This document shows positions 34,495 to 46,600 of a DNA stretch of 64,000 nucleotides, piece after piece. Each line of letters opens with the position of its first letter. The stretch's first letter is position 1. The DNA lies in contig OZ017756.1 in NCBI GenBank assembly GCA_963969365.1, forward strand, positions 434,001-498,000, read 5' to 3'. The notes beneath the pieces are model-generated. The model was not told the DNA's origin. It saw nothing but the letters and a program-made list of their open reading frames with translations, and did not search any database. A program made the translations under genes and the position numbers. Source of the stretch: Asterochloris sp. CNOR1 (lineage: Eukaryota > Chlorophyta > Trebouxiophyceae > Trebouxiales > Trebouxiaceae).

Positions 34495-35325
34495 GCTTAT
34501 CAGGTCATGGCAGCCTGAGGGTCTTCTGGTCCGTGATCGGCATTCTTGTGGCCAATCTACCCTGTGCCAATCTGTGCCTGAGCTTGTCAGCTGCATTTAG
34601 ATGCCCAGTCAAAGACAATTTGACATCAGCCATGCAGCTGAATGGCCTTCCAGGGGACCTCATTGATCCTGAGCAACAGGCTGAGGATAGCCATGCAGTC
34701 ACGCCAGGACCGAGACGCCACAAGTTCCTCTGCTGAAGCTCAAATGCTGTGCGCAGGACAGCTTGCAAAGTGTGAGGCCTGATGCATTCACACACCTGCT
34801 CGGGGATCCATTGCTGGAGTGCGAGTCCATCAACTAGCTGCAGTCGCTGCGTGATGCCCCATAAAAGCATGCAAGGCCAGTCTCATGGGTCTGGCCTAGA
34901 GCCAGGTGACCTCACCGCCTGGTGGAGCCCACAAGATAACTGCTTTCTGTGCATGGGTGTGCACATGGCCACGCTTGATGTGCAAAACCTTTATGGGCTG
35001 CCTCTTCGTCTGCAGCTGTTTCAGAACCCAGAAGCACTTTCAGCTCAAGAAGCTGTCCCTGGCAGTAGTATGGCAGCTACTCCGCTGACATTGCCAAAGC
35101 TGTCACCAAACTTGCAGCAGGCGGCACAGCTTGTCCCCCAGTCTGCTTATGGCGGTGTTTCAGAAGACGCCTGAGAAAGAGAACTCTTTCGAGCCAGCTA
35201 TCTCTAGGCGCCATTGACCTGGCAACACGTTTCAAAACTGTTCAGGACTGATCTGGTGACGGTCACCCAACCAAAGCACAAGTGCATGGGTTGTCAGCAT
35301 AGCAGCCTGTCAGCCCTTGTACGTG
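34495..35325. other. Upstream of ALKBH6 / 3' flank of CYP38
   Basis: This stretch should hold the ALKBH6 promoter and the 3' UTR of the upstream minus-strand CYP38 gene. Both strands have open frames up to about 120 codons but none shows conserved sequence. I see no RNA gene or repeat. Confidence 0.4.
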
Positions 35326-38300
35326 TTAGCGTGAGAGTTTGTCAGCCCCTGAAACGACCTTGGCGTTGATGACTTTGTCGCCAGTGCCCAGTTGTGGGAT
35401 GACATCGCTCCCACCCGTCACATAGCCAAACACTCCAAACTCTCCCTCATCGAAGCTGAGCCCGGCCAAGCCAGATGAGCCCCTGTCAAACTGCAGCCAG
35501 GTAAAGAAACTGTCAGTGGTGCAGGCCTGAGTTGAGAGGGCCCACATGACACAGCATCTGTGCACGGCAGCCATTTACACGAGCATCTGCACCGCATCTC
35601 AGGCAGCATCCAGCTAGACCGCCTTACAGGTGGGCAAAGAGTGAGCTCTAGGTCAGTCAGTGGTGGGGTGTTGGGAGGTGCATGTCTTGTGTGCAGGCAA
35701 CACTTGATGTCTGCCTCGTGCTGTGCACACCACCAGCTACATTGTGCACACCACTATCCACACTTTACATTTCCACAACCACAACCAAACTGATGGCACA
35801 CCTTGTAAATGAACCACTCCTCTGCAGACTGCGAGCCGTCCTCCCCATTGGGAGCATGGCCCATCGCAAGCGACCCATAGATGCTGAGCGGCAATGTGGG
35901 CAGCTCCCCGGCTGCAGGGGCCAGGGTGAGCTTGAAATCAAAATGCCCCTCTAGCAAGAGTTTGGTTGCTCCAGCCAGCATGAAAGCTGTATCCAGGCAC
36001 AGGCAAGACACTGCGCAGGCAGCGCTCAAAGCTGCAGCCCCTGCAAACCTTGCCCTCATCAGCGGGGCTTGCGCACTGCTGCTGCTGGCTTCAATTCTCT
36101 CGTTTCCAGGCACAGAGCTTCGAATGTTGACCACACCTGATACACTGATTGGTAGCCGGTACACAGGGTCAAACTGTCCTGCTGGCAGGATCTCCAGTGG
36201 CAGCAGCCTTCCTGCAAGGACGCACCCATGTAGTGAGCTGGCGGCGGCCTTGGCCATAGACTGCAGGGCTACAGGTAATGAGCTGCAAACATCCTCTGCC
36301 TTCTTGCTTCATTATACCAGGCTGGTCGTCAAGGTTGGCCACCTGGGCAACAATGGCTTTGGGCCAGGGCAAGCGGACCTCAGGGCGTGTGCCAGTGTCC
36401 AAACTCACAGGCGGAAGATCTCATGCTGATGTCAGTTCCACATCAAGCAGCCCAGCAGATGCCGCAGGCCAAAGAACATTCAGCCCCACCTGTTGAAGAG
36501 CCCCTGCCAATGTAGGCAGAGGAGTAGTCAACCCCAATGTCCTTGCCGTCATAAAACCCGTCCAGGACATTGACCACAAAATTGCCGGCAGTCACTGGGG
36601 CGGAGTAACTACACAGCAGCAGGCACAGCTCATACCAAGTCACAGGTGCTGCGCTCTGTGTCAGGGCATACACAAGGACTGCGCCTAGTACACTGACACC
36701 AAAGGGTTTGATGGAGCCGAGGGCTGCAGCTCGCATGGAGCCACCTGCTTGGCAGGTGATGCGTGGAGGCACAGACATGCAGCAGTGTGGTTGCAAGCAC
36801 TGCTAACAGTGGCCCATGCCGTGTTATTTGACACAGTTGCTGAGCACTGCCATCAGCTGCTACTTGGCCTCCAGCACCAGATGCTACCAGACACACGTTT
36901 CACCCGTGTGCTGCACCAAGATTGGTAGGAGCCCTTGCCAGACTGAAGGCGGGCCAAGCTCATCCACGCACTGTCAGCTGCACCTTCACTGAGATTAGTC
37001 TGCATTGGACTGGTGACAGGCAAGACTCACCCATCCACTGTCAGCTGCATGTGGGCCAGCCTCTGGGGGCCGCCACCAGCATTGAGCACAAAGCCCTGCG
37101 TGGATGCTGCACGCTCCACAGTAAGGTCCACAACTGCCCGCCCTGCAGTCCAAGCTCTGGCAGGGGTCAGTTGCCGTCACGGTGCCGAGACTTGGCGAAC
37201 TGGTGGGGGGTCTGGAAACACAAGACATGCGCGGCCTGCCCTCTTATGAGCGTTGCTCAGCGCAAACACCTTCATTTAAAGCGAGAGCCCGGCCAGCCAA
37301 AAGCTGGCCTAGACTAGACACATGGCATGCTCACCCTTCAGTTGGGGGAGGCTGCGGTACTCTTTGGGGATGATGAAGCTCACACCCGGCGCCTGCAGCA
37401 GCTCCAGCCCTGCCACATTGCTGAGAACCTCTGCCGTCCTGATCGACACCTTGTCAGCGTCTCTGCAGACAGACGGAGGGCAGTGACCTTTGAGTGGCTG
37501 TGAGGCGGGCGGGCGGCACACGTCCTCATGCAGGACTGCTCACTTGAGGTCGATGGCAATGAGGCACTTTCCCAGGCTCAGGTTGATGTTGCTGAGGAAC
37601 TCCTCTGCCCGTGGCATGTCTGCTGGCGCCACGCCGTTCATGACCTGCAGCATGTGCAGAGTGTTGGGGTTCTATGCAGCCTCGATCCTTCACACCCCTT
37701 GGCAGGTTTCTTTGTGTCCCTCTGATACTCACCTTGTCCCTCTGAGCAACCAATTTCTGCGAGCGGGACACATTCTCTGTCATGCCGCCCCAAGGCTTGC
37801 GCTGGGGGATGCGCAGCTTGAAGGCAACGTCCTCCATCCGGTTCTGCACCTCCCGAAGATCGTTATTGAAGGCAGGTATAGACCTGAAGACACAAGTCAA
37901 GGGTCAAAGCACATAGTATGCTATGCTTGGGGTCTCGTGGCTGCAGAGGGCGCCACAGTCATCCAGCTGAAGAGCAGACTCTTGAGCTTGACAGCGCCAG
38001 CCTCAGGTGTATGACAGCCGTGCTACATGGGGTGACCAGCTGGCTCTGCAGCAGCTGGCGTGCACAAGCAGGCTGCTGCTTGCAGTCATTTGCCGCGCTG
38101 TTCCTCCAGCGCATCACAACAGCGCAGCCCAGATCATTTGCATAGGTCGTGTCTAGAGTGTGGCTTGCGGGCACAGCAAAACTTCAAGCAGCCCCATGCA
38201 ATGGAGGATAACTTCAGGCCTCCAACTCTTGCTTGTAGCACCACATGATGAGAGGCATTCTCAACAGTCAACACTACATTGGGCATCAAGCAGCAAGCCC

Positions 38301-38982
38301 ACATACTGAGACCCCATGGTGAGACACACCTGCGCAGGGCTGCATCTACTGAGCGGGGGATCTGGGCATTGGGCGATTTCAGTACTGCTTGCGCTGGAGC
38401 TGGCAGCGCAAGGTCAGCTGTCAGCGGGCACAGCAGGAGCTGCATGGCGCACATCAGCCCTGCCAGAGCCTGCTGGGCTCGCTGAGCCATGTCAGGTGGG
38501 GTTGCCTGCAATGGGAAGACGCGGCCGTCATCCACACACTGACAGAATCATGCGACGGCGACCTGTGCCACTGTCCAAAGCCAAGAGACGGAAAGGTAGC
38601 TGCAGCAGCGCAAAGGGAGCCCAGGCAGCCAAGCAGTCATCATGCACGCCGTGGATGACATCCACAGCTGGCATGCAGGACGCACAGCATGGTGGCAACT
38701 GCCTACAGCAGCACCTACCTGTGGTGCTTGGCAGCGCTTTTCAGGTCGCCCATGATGCTGCCTTTGGCCTGAGGCAGCTGTCAGTGTTCTCAAGCGGCGC
38801 CTTTGCTGCCTACACTCAGAGGCCTGCTGCTGGCGCACATTGACACCGACTGGTCCAGGCTGTGGGTCGATCTGGCAACTTACAGCTGCCTGCCGTACAC
38901 TCAAAGCCCGGCGGTGGAAGCCTGAGGAGCTTGCAAGAGGCAGATGCTGCCTGCTGCTGCATCCCCCTTGCTGAGGTGCCAT
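35326..38982 (-). CDS. CYP38: CYP38/TLP40-like thylakoid-lumen immunophilin
   Basis: Ten exons in phase: 38982-38884, 38505-38330, 37883-37733, 37644-37544, 37462-37335, 37106-37031, 36608-36490, 36211-36137, 35911-35802, 35490-35326, giving about 399 residues. Exon 1 is a plastid-transit-like leader (MAPQQGGCSSRQHLPLASSS). Exon 2 has a hydrophobic lumen-transfer segment (AMQLLLCPLTADLALPAPAQA-like) followed by LKSPNAQIPRSVDAALRR. Then come MEDVAFKLRIPQRKPWGGM, ADKVSIRTAEVLSNVAGLEL, QAPGVSFIIPKEYRSLPQLK, the cyclophilin-like part (LTVDGYSAPVTAGNFVVNVL, LEILPAGQFDPVYRLPISV, GELPTLPLSIYGSLAMGHAP) and the ending GLSFDEGEFGVFGYVTGGSD. This is co-linear with Arabidopsis CYP38, needed for photosystem II assembly. 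The transit exon is the least certain join: extra short exons near 38755 and 38600 are possible. Confidence 0.88.
36955..37031 (-). repeat. Decayed donor-side copy of a CYP38 exon end
   Basis: On the minus strand the exon ending at 37031 closes ATGCAGCTGACAGTGGATGG before the donor GTGAGT. About 65 bp into the intron, GTGCAGCTGACAGTGCGTGG then ATGAGC appears (near 36990-36960), a diverged copy of the exon end and donor. Confidence 0.75.
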
Positions 38983-39114
38983 GAGTGTCTCTGCACAACC
39001 TAGTTCTCACTGCTCTCCTGCAGAAGGCAACAAAGGTGCTCAGCCAGCCTATAGCAGGCTGCACAGCCTGAGATCGCCAGAGGCTCCAGCAGCTGAGCAG
39101 AGCTTTGAGGCCTG

Positions 39115-39557
39115 TCATGTTGCACTGCGCTCACTGTTGCCACCGTGGTACTTGGCTGCGTCAGGGTCTGGACCTGCGTCTCTAGAGCCTGTGTTTGTGT
39201 ACGCTCCCCTGATGGTGGCCTGGCCTACCAAGGGCTTGCTGGAATCAATCTGCGCGGGAAGGACAGGAGGTTCTGTATGCAGCAAGGCTCTCCTCTGGCA
39301 GCAACATGCAATGAGAGCAGATTCCTGCAGCATGCTGCCAAGGCCAGGACATGCTGCGCACTATCCTATGTCCAGCAACAAGCCAAGTCAATGACAAACA
39401 GATCTGGATGTCATCCCGAGCAGGCTTTTATGTTGAGACTGCTGCTATGGTTGAATGTCCCCACCTTGCTGAGCTGCGATAGCAGCAGTGGTAGGCTGCA
39501 CCCGGCCACGATGAGCCCAACTAGCCCAACAGCCATGCGAGTGTTCTGTGAGGCCAT
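39115..39557 (-). CDS. Small conserved-looking membrane protein, 75 residues
   Basis: Two exons: 39557-39465 and 39249-39115, in phase 0. Exon 1 encodes MASQNTRMAVGLVGLIVAGC then SLPLLLSQLSK, one transmembrane segment with an N-terminal tail. Exon 2 encodes IDSSKPLVGQATIRGAYTNT then GSRDAGPDPDAAKYHGG. The motif G(A)Y-N-GS(R/K)D-GPD resembles short plant and algal proteins of unknown function that I recall only loosely. It lies close upstream of CYP38 in the same direction, about 130 bp between its stop and the CYP38 ATG. Function and location are unknown. Confidence 0.65.
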
Positions 39558-40665
39558 GGACGCATGCCTTTGCCTCACGAGTCTGATGCCACCTGCTCCA
39601 AAGCTCTTGCTGTGCCGCCGAGATTTGCACACTTTGTCTTTTCGAGTTGACTTTTCAGCAGGTCACCACAGCATTTTAGAATTTGTTAGGCCAAACAGAG
39701 ACACTGATTCCGAGGCCGGGGCACAGTACTTTTGCAGACAAAGTTGTGGCTGGGCTGGCCCCCAGAAGAGCTGCTTTCAGGCACCTCGATAGCAGTATTC
39801 AGAATAAAAGCGTGCTAGGTGGCAGGCACTGCATCAACAACAGGTGGGCCTCTCAAGTCCCTTCTGCCTCCCACAGCAAAGCATGAGGTTTGAAGGCCAA
39901 AGTGCAAAGCATGCTGCAGCAAAGACACAATGACATGGCATCTCAACCCAATACAAGGCTACCCACCCAGCACATGTACCTCATGTGAAGGCCTGCTCAG
40001 GCTTTACCAGGCCAGTGTACCAGACCAGGGCAGTGTACCAGGCTACACAGGAAGTGAGTTGATTCTCACGGCCACCTCATGCACACCGCCTGGTTCTCTG
40101 CAACCAGCACCAAAGCAACTTGCTGTGCATGACCTCTGCCGAAGAGGCCAGGGCCATACCTATCGTTGAAGCCCCTTGGATACACACAGGCTTGCTGACG
40201 ACCAGTTGTGAGTGCCGCTAAGAAATCCTGCTGAGGCCTTGCACAGCTTCAAGTCTCCTTTCTTGTGCGAGCCGTCCTTTGCTGGGTGTGGTTGATGTTG
40301 CCAAGGCAACTACCGGTACTGTCAGGCTACGCGGGGGGGGCGGGAGAGGTGCTCACCCTCGATTATGTTGGTCTGCCAGCGTGTGTCCTGAGAACTGCTT
40401 TGGTTGTGATCGTCTTTGTTTTGCTGTGAGTGCCTAGCTGGAGTGCACTTTCTGCACGATGCGATTTTTTGTCTGGTCTTGACCTATCTGGTCGGTTATA
40501 CTGTTCTCAACCCAACCTGTGGACCTGCGGTGGTGCTGAGGACCTGCAAATAACGGCCAGGTATGTATGTATGCCATCTGACCAGCACCCCATTGCATCA
40601 GGTGGTCTCACCTGCCCTCTGCTGCAAATTTGCAGGCCAAGGCAAGTCACAGGTGACAGGAAACC
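39558..40665. promoter_or_regulatory. Divergent promoter region, small protein / CFAP157
   Basis: About 1.1 kb between two divergent start codons. It contains a GGGGGGGG run near 40333 and short T-rich tracts near 40410-40480. A duplication of ACCAGGCCAGTGTACCAG-type DNA is visible near 40005-40045. No coding segment is recognised. A CFAP157 5' UTR intron is possible. Confidence 0.4.
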
Positions 40666-43600
40666 ATGCCGCCAAAAAAGGAGGCACCTGCCAAGGCCCC
40701 GGCTGAGGAAACCGGAGCAGATGATGAAGAGAGGGAGCTGGTGGAAAAGGAGCTCGTCATCACCTACCTCAAAAGCAGGCTGGGCAGGTGCGGACTTGGG
40801 GGTGACTGACTTCCGCCAAACAGCTGGAGACCAAGCAGGCAGACATATGGTGATGCCAGCGCTGGGTTGTGCGAGGGAAGACTGCTGAGGAGACTGTTGT
40901 CGGTCCAGCCTCGCAGTGCTCTGCTACCATCTGACTGAGCAAGCAGAATGCCACTTGCAAAGCAGCCAAGTCCCCCTTATGAAATACCTGCATGTGGAAG
41001 GAGCTGATTGTCACCCTCCTCAAGGGGCACCTGGTCAGGTGCGCACAGGGGCAATGCAGCAGCTGGGACATCAGCAGCTGTTGCAGGCTTGGTGCAGCTT
41101 TGCACTGCATTGCTGTCCTGCATGCATACCTCTGGTTGGGGGGACCTTCTGGGCTACATGTAGGTGCTGATTTGGTCACCCTGGGCTGCACCTGTACATC
41201 TGTGCAGCTGCCTGCGTTCAGGCACAGGACGCGGGGTGGGGGCCCTGCTGGTGGACAGTGTGTGTGATACACTTCAGTCACTGAGACGGCGTGCCGGCAA
41301 CCTGTGCTGCCCGCAGGACCCAGCCAGGGCACCTGCAGCTGCAGGAGCGCAGCACCAAGCTCTGCCGTATGACCCCTGTTTGCCTGCAGGCATCAGAGGC
41401 GCACGGGACTGCTGCTGTGGGCATTCAGCCTGCAGATACTTGTCCAGAGCCAGCCTCAGCAATTTGGAGGTCATGCGTTCTGCTTGCAGGAACCAAGAGT
41501 GTGCCGAGCTGCTGCTGGTTGGCCAACATGAAGCTCTATGAGGAGACCAATCTGGCTGACACTTAGTTTTCTGGTGAAGTCAGCGGCATAGCACCCATCT
41601 ATCCTGAGTGCAGGTACCAGGAGCGCGGGGAGCTGCTGCTGGTGGAGAACGTGAAGCTCTGCGAGGAGCTGGAGGTGCAGAAGGTCAACCTCCGCGACAT
41701 CAATGAGTTCCTGACCAACGAGCTCAAAGCGCGCAGCCTTGCGGGGGCTGCCCTGGAGCAGCGCATTGAGGACCTGGAAGTGGAGCTGGAGGGGCTGCGG
41801 GAGAGCACCGCGGTGAGCAGGGCGTGCTTTTACATGAGGGAAAAAGATTTTGTAAGGGCTGCAAGAAAGCCAATCTTGGGTCAAGCCACAGGGCTTGATG
41901 ACGGTGGGCGTCATGTCTTTGCGTGATGTGACCTGTAGGCAGAGATGAATTTTGGAGGTGGGCTATATGGGCAGTGAGCATGCCTCTGTGCTGCTGTGCT
42001 GGTGGTGGTAGCACGGCACACAGCCTGTCAGCAAGTCACAGCACCGGACTCGCCCTGGCTCTGTGGTGCTGTGCAGGCGGAGGTGGAGCGCCTGCATCAG
42101 GAGAAGGCTGCGCAGCAGGAGCGACACGAGGGGATGCTGGTGGAGATGGAGCGCAAGGTAACATCATAAAGCTGACGGGACCTGGTGGTGCAGTCCACAC
42201 GCTGGTCGCATGTGCAGTGTCTAGCAGCAGGCTCACTGCGCCGCAAGACTCGTCTTGAGGCCTGAATTTTACTTCACTTGACACCATCAGATGTTGCTGA
42301 TGACAAAGACAGAGGTTTGATGCTCGCTGCCAGCAGCCTCACGTCCTCACCTGCGGCAAAAGTCAGCTGCACTTCCAAGACCAGCCGCAAGCTGCGGCTG
42401 GTAACAGACATGCATCACCGCTGGTGCATATGCTTTGCTGCAGATCAACAACAGCACAGGCCAGACTGTGACAGCGCCCAGGCTGCCCTCCACTGCCCTG
42501 GCGGTTGGCCTTGACCTGGCGCTGGGCGTGCTCCATCGCCTGAAAGTGGTGCTAATCACCAGGCTTGTCCGCCAACTCAAATGTGGCAGGCCTGGCACCT
42601 AACAGAGGAGCATTGGTGCAGGTCAAGACCAGCCGCGAGTTCCTAGAGCAGAAGGACACCTTGGAGCTGCAGCACCGCCAGCTGCTGGACACGCTGGCTG
42701 CCGAGCGCAAGGCCTTCGACAAACAGATCAGGTGGGGCGGCCTTGGGGGTGTGGTCTGAAGCCCTGCTTCACAATTGTCTGGTGGCTGTTGTGGCATGAG
42801 GATAGCCCTCCCTAGCTTGTCCTGGATGCTGGGTGCAAGGCTGTTGCCAATTGGATTCAGGTTGGGCAGTACTAGGGGACCAGTCAACGCTGCAAGCTGA
42901 GCTTGGACTGTGGGCCTGACAGCTGGTCACCATAACAGCCATGACAGCTGACTATTGGTGAGCAGGGACTTGTCACATGTTGTCGTCATGAGGCCAGAAG
43001 AAGCAGCCGCCAGGCTGTCTGCCACCAACAGAATGTCCACTGACCCCGAGACCCTCCTGCAGCGACCTGGAGAGGCAGCATGTGCAGGACAAGGACCACT
43101 GGAAGAAGGAGACTGCTGCACGCGTCCGGGACACCAAGGAACGCATGCAGAAGCTCACGGAGAACCAGCTGGAGACGCTCACCAAGCGCACCATCCTGGA
43201 GAACGAGCAGATGGATGCTGAAATGAGGTACCAGTCGCGCCAGGTGGGGCTGGATGGGCGAGATGGTGGCATGGCCTTCTGCAGCAGGAGTTGGGAAACT
43301 AGAGGCTGGAGGCATGAGCAGGGACGGGGCGCCACTCGTGCATGTGGGTGTTCGAGGACTTTACTTGATGAGCTAGTATGGTTGGTGAAAAGCTCTGTCT
43401 TGCTGCGGATTTGATGAACATTGACATTCTTACGCAAGGCGGTTCTGTCAGAATCAGGCGTTTTTGTCGAAAACAACTCTTTGTGCAGGAAGAGGACACT
43501 GTCTTGCATGATCGGGCATAGGTGTTCGTGATGGGTCTGGGCTGTCGTGAAGGTGCCTGTTGGCCATTGTACGCCAGAACAGCTTGAGGTCTCCCATGCT

Positions 43601-46600
43601 GCATCATCCAGGAGCATCAGCAGACAGCGGCACTGAAACGCCTGGGGAGGGGACATGCTGCAATGTCATAATGTTTGCAAGGGCAGGCGTGAGGTGGTGG
43701 ACGACCAGATGAGCGCAGGTATGAGGTGCCACTTGCGCCAGGTGGGGTGAGGCCAGGTACTGCAGCATGGTTAACAGTGAGGCCAGGCACAGCAGTGTGC
43801 AGACCAGGTGCACCCAAGCAACATGTTATTCAAGGGTGGGAAGGTTGGCCCTAGTGGGGACGCCAGAAGTTGTGTGAGCTGTGCAGCGCGTTAAGTGTTG
43901 CACAAGTCCCCGCAAGGTGCTGGACATGTCGGCCCTGCTTGTGCAGTGCTGCCTGGAGCTGGTATGTTTGCTACCAGACAGTGTGCTGCAGACAAGCCTG
44001 CTGCTATGTATCAAGGGGCTTTGCTGCTGTGTCTCACATGAGCGAGCAATGAGTCTGCAATGTGCAGGCTGTTGGTCTGCACAGCTCCAGACTCTTGCCT
44101 TTAACGGAGGGAAAATGGAGACTGTCGGGTCGTCATTGTCTTGGTCACCGAGTGATTGAATGTTTTAATGAAGGAGCCATGTATTGCCTTCGTATACGAT
44201 TCCACACATGTGCTGTGCAGGTAGAGAAGCTCGTGGACAGGAACAAGGAGGTGCTGGAAGAGAATGCGGGCTTGCGGCGCAAGTATGACGTGCTGGAGCA
44301 GTCTGAGCACGAGCTGGCGCGGCGCAACATGGTGTACCAGAAGACCATCAAGACGCTGGTGAGGGCAGGTGTCAGCCTGTTGCACACCAGTGATGCTTGC
44401 TGCCGTTGCTCAGCCTGCTGGCATGCAAAGGCCTTGACTCGCTGGTGAGGCAGTGTTAGAGGTCAATGTCATCACAACACCTGTTGCAGCCCCTTTTGCA
44501 CTTGGCGGCCACTTAAACACTTAGCTGTGCACATTGACTCGCCGCCCTGTGTGTGCAGCTGTCCAAGCTGATGGCTCAGAACACCAACCGCCAGGGCGTG
44601 GAGGATCTGCTGGCCAAGCTGCAGAAGGAGTGCAGCCACCTGGAGGGGGAGGCCTCCAGCTTTCAGCAGGACCTGGCGGCCAGCCAGACCAGCTGTCAGC
44701 AGCTGCAGGGGGCGCTGGCGGAGAGCAGGTGGGCTGCAGAGTTGCATGCAAGTCGAGTGGACTGGGCATAGCGCTGCTTGTTGTGTTTGCATTTGCATGC
44801 AGCAGGATGACAGGGCGAGCCAGGACACCTGCAAGCAGCTGCAGGGGCTGCTGGCAGAGAGGAGGCGGGCTGCAGGAACGAATGGTGCCTGCAAGGCAGC
44901 AAGTGAGGTGCAGGGCGTGGAGCCGCCTGTGTCATTTGCGCTTGCATTTGGCCGCCTGCGAGCAGCTGCAGAGGACGCTGGCAGACATTACTGGACTGCA
45001 GGGTTGCATGATGAGTGCCTCGCAAGCAGCAAGTGGGATGTTGGAAAGCTGCCAGTTTCATTTGCGCTTGCAGCAGGTGATGGCGACCAGCCAGGCCATC
45101 TGCAAGCAGCTGCAGGGGGCGCAGGCGGACATTGGGCTACAGGAATGTATGGGGGTGTGCCTGGCATGCAGCAAGAAGGATGAGGCTAGCATGGTGCTCT
45201 GCCTCACAGTGCTGCTTGTCAGCAGCTGCAGAAGTGGCCAATGGATGTTGCACAGACATGTCTTGCTGTGCTGCATGCAAGCAGTTGCAGCAGTAACCAG
45301 CCTCTCTAGCAGAGTGCAGATGGCCAGGGTGGCTGGCGGGCGCTGTCAGAGGCAGGGGGTTGGGAAAGAGATGCGCTGCAGTTTCCTGGCATGTATCAAT
45401 TCTGGGGGTAGCTGCCACCGTTGCTTTCGAATGGATGCGAGCCGAACATTTGCTCTGCTGCCTCAGCAAGCCCCCCCCCTGGTAGTTGCATGTTTGCTGC
45501 AGTCTGCCTGCACTTGCAGGGGCATGTCAGTGCAGACGGCAAATTGTGGGTGAGGCCTGCAAGCAACCGCAGGGCTGGCTGGTGGTGGCATGACAGGAAA
45601 AGAAACACATGCTGTGTGAAGGTGCTGGGGTGGTCATAGCAGCTATCAGCAGGGAGTGGCCTAGTAGTGCCTCTGCACGACAGGATAACTGGCAACAGGA
45701 AGGGGCAGCCTGGAGAAGCAGACTCTGGTGAGGCTGCAGGTAGAGCTCTGGCACAAGCAGGTGGACTGAACAGCGGTGTTATAAGAAATGCACCTCCCAT
45801 TGGGTTTTATTGACGGGGTACTGCAGGCGCAATGGCTGTTGCACGACTCTCAGCCTGACTCTCACAGGCTGCTCTGCCCATCAATTGCAGACGGCAACAG
45901 GATGAAAGGGACAGGTTTCACAGCGACGTGGCGCGTTTCCTGGAGAATTGCCTTAGCAGCATCCGTCTGCAGGAGGCGGCTGCTGCAGGACCTGGGCCTG
46001 CTGCAGACCTGCCACTGGCAGGTGAGCCCGTCATCATCAGCAGCGTGATGAGCCCTTGCTGCCAGTGGCTGAACACCTGGCTGACACATTCTTGATGCCG
46101 CTGCTTGTTGAGCCCCTGTTTGCCAGAGGAGGGTCACCCTGTGTGGCCGGTGGCTGGTGACGGTCTGTTTGCTGCGGGTGGCGAGCTCGTACTGACCAAA
46201 GCCCAGCGCAGTTCAGACAGGAATGCTGGACAGGAGCCGCGGCGTTGGAGTGAGCTGTGCAGCAAAGTTGCCTTGGCCGAAACGTCGCTTATGAGGTACA
46301 TCAGGAGCAAGTCTTGCTGTGCGATGCGCAGGGGTCGGTCCAGTCAGGCAGCAGGAGATCCTGCAGCACCTGCTGGAGCAGTGGCAGGCTCGCCCAGCAC
46401 CCACTGCTGGCAGCACAGGGGGAGGAGTAGGTCAGCTCTCAGGCGCCGGCAGGACTGCAGCAGGTGTGTTCAGAGCACCTTGTCACCAGCATCCTTGCCA
46501 TACTTAGGGGACCTCTTGTGCAGATGGGGCTCCTTCAAGCAGTAGCAGGCTTTAGCTGTGTGTGTGCAATGATTGACTACTGGTAGGCCCGCTATGTCGT

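Noticed and set aside
38540-38775. Two short phase-compatible exons (QAKGSIMGDLKSAAK near 38755; YLSVSWLWTVAQ near 38600) in CYP38
   Set aside because: They can be phased in, but the donors are weak and the direct join of 38884 to 38505 is simpler. Left out pending transcript data.
44534-45553. A 339-codon plus-strand open frame overlapping CFAP157 exon 7
   Set aside because: It runs out of the exon through tandem repeats in the intron, in a different frame from the conserved coiled coil, and has Cys/Gln/Ser-rich composition typical of translated CTGCAG repeats.
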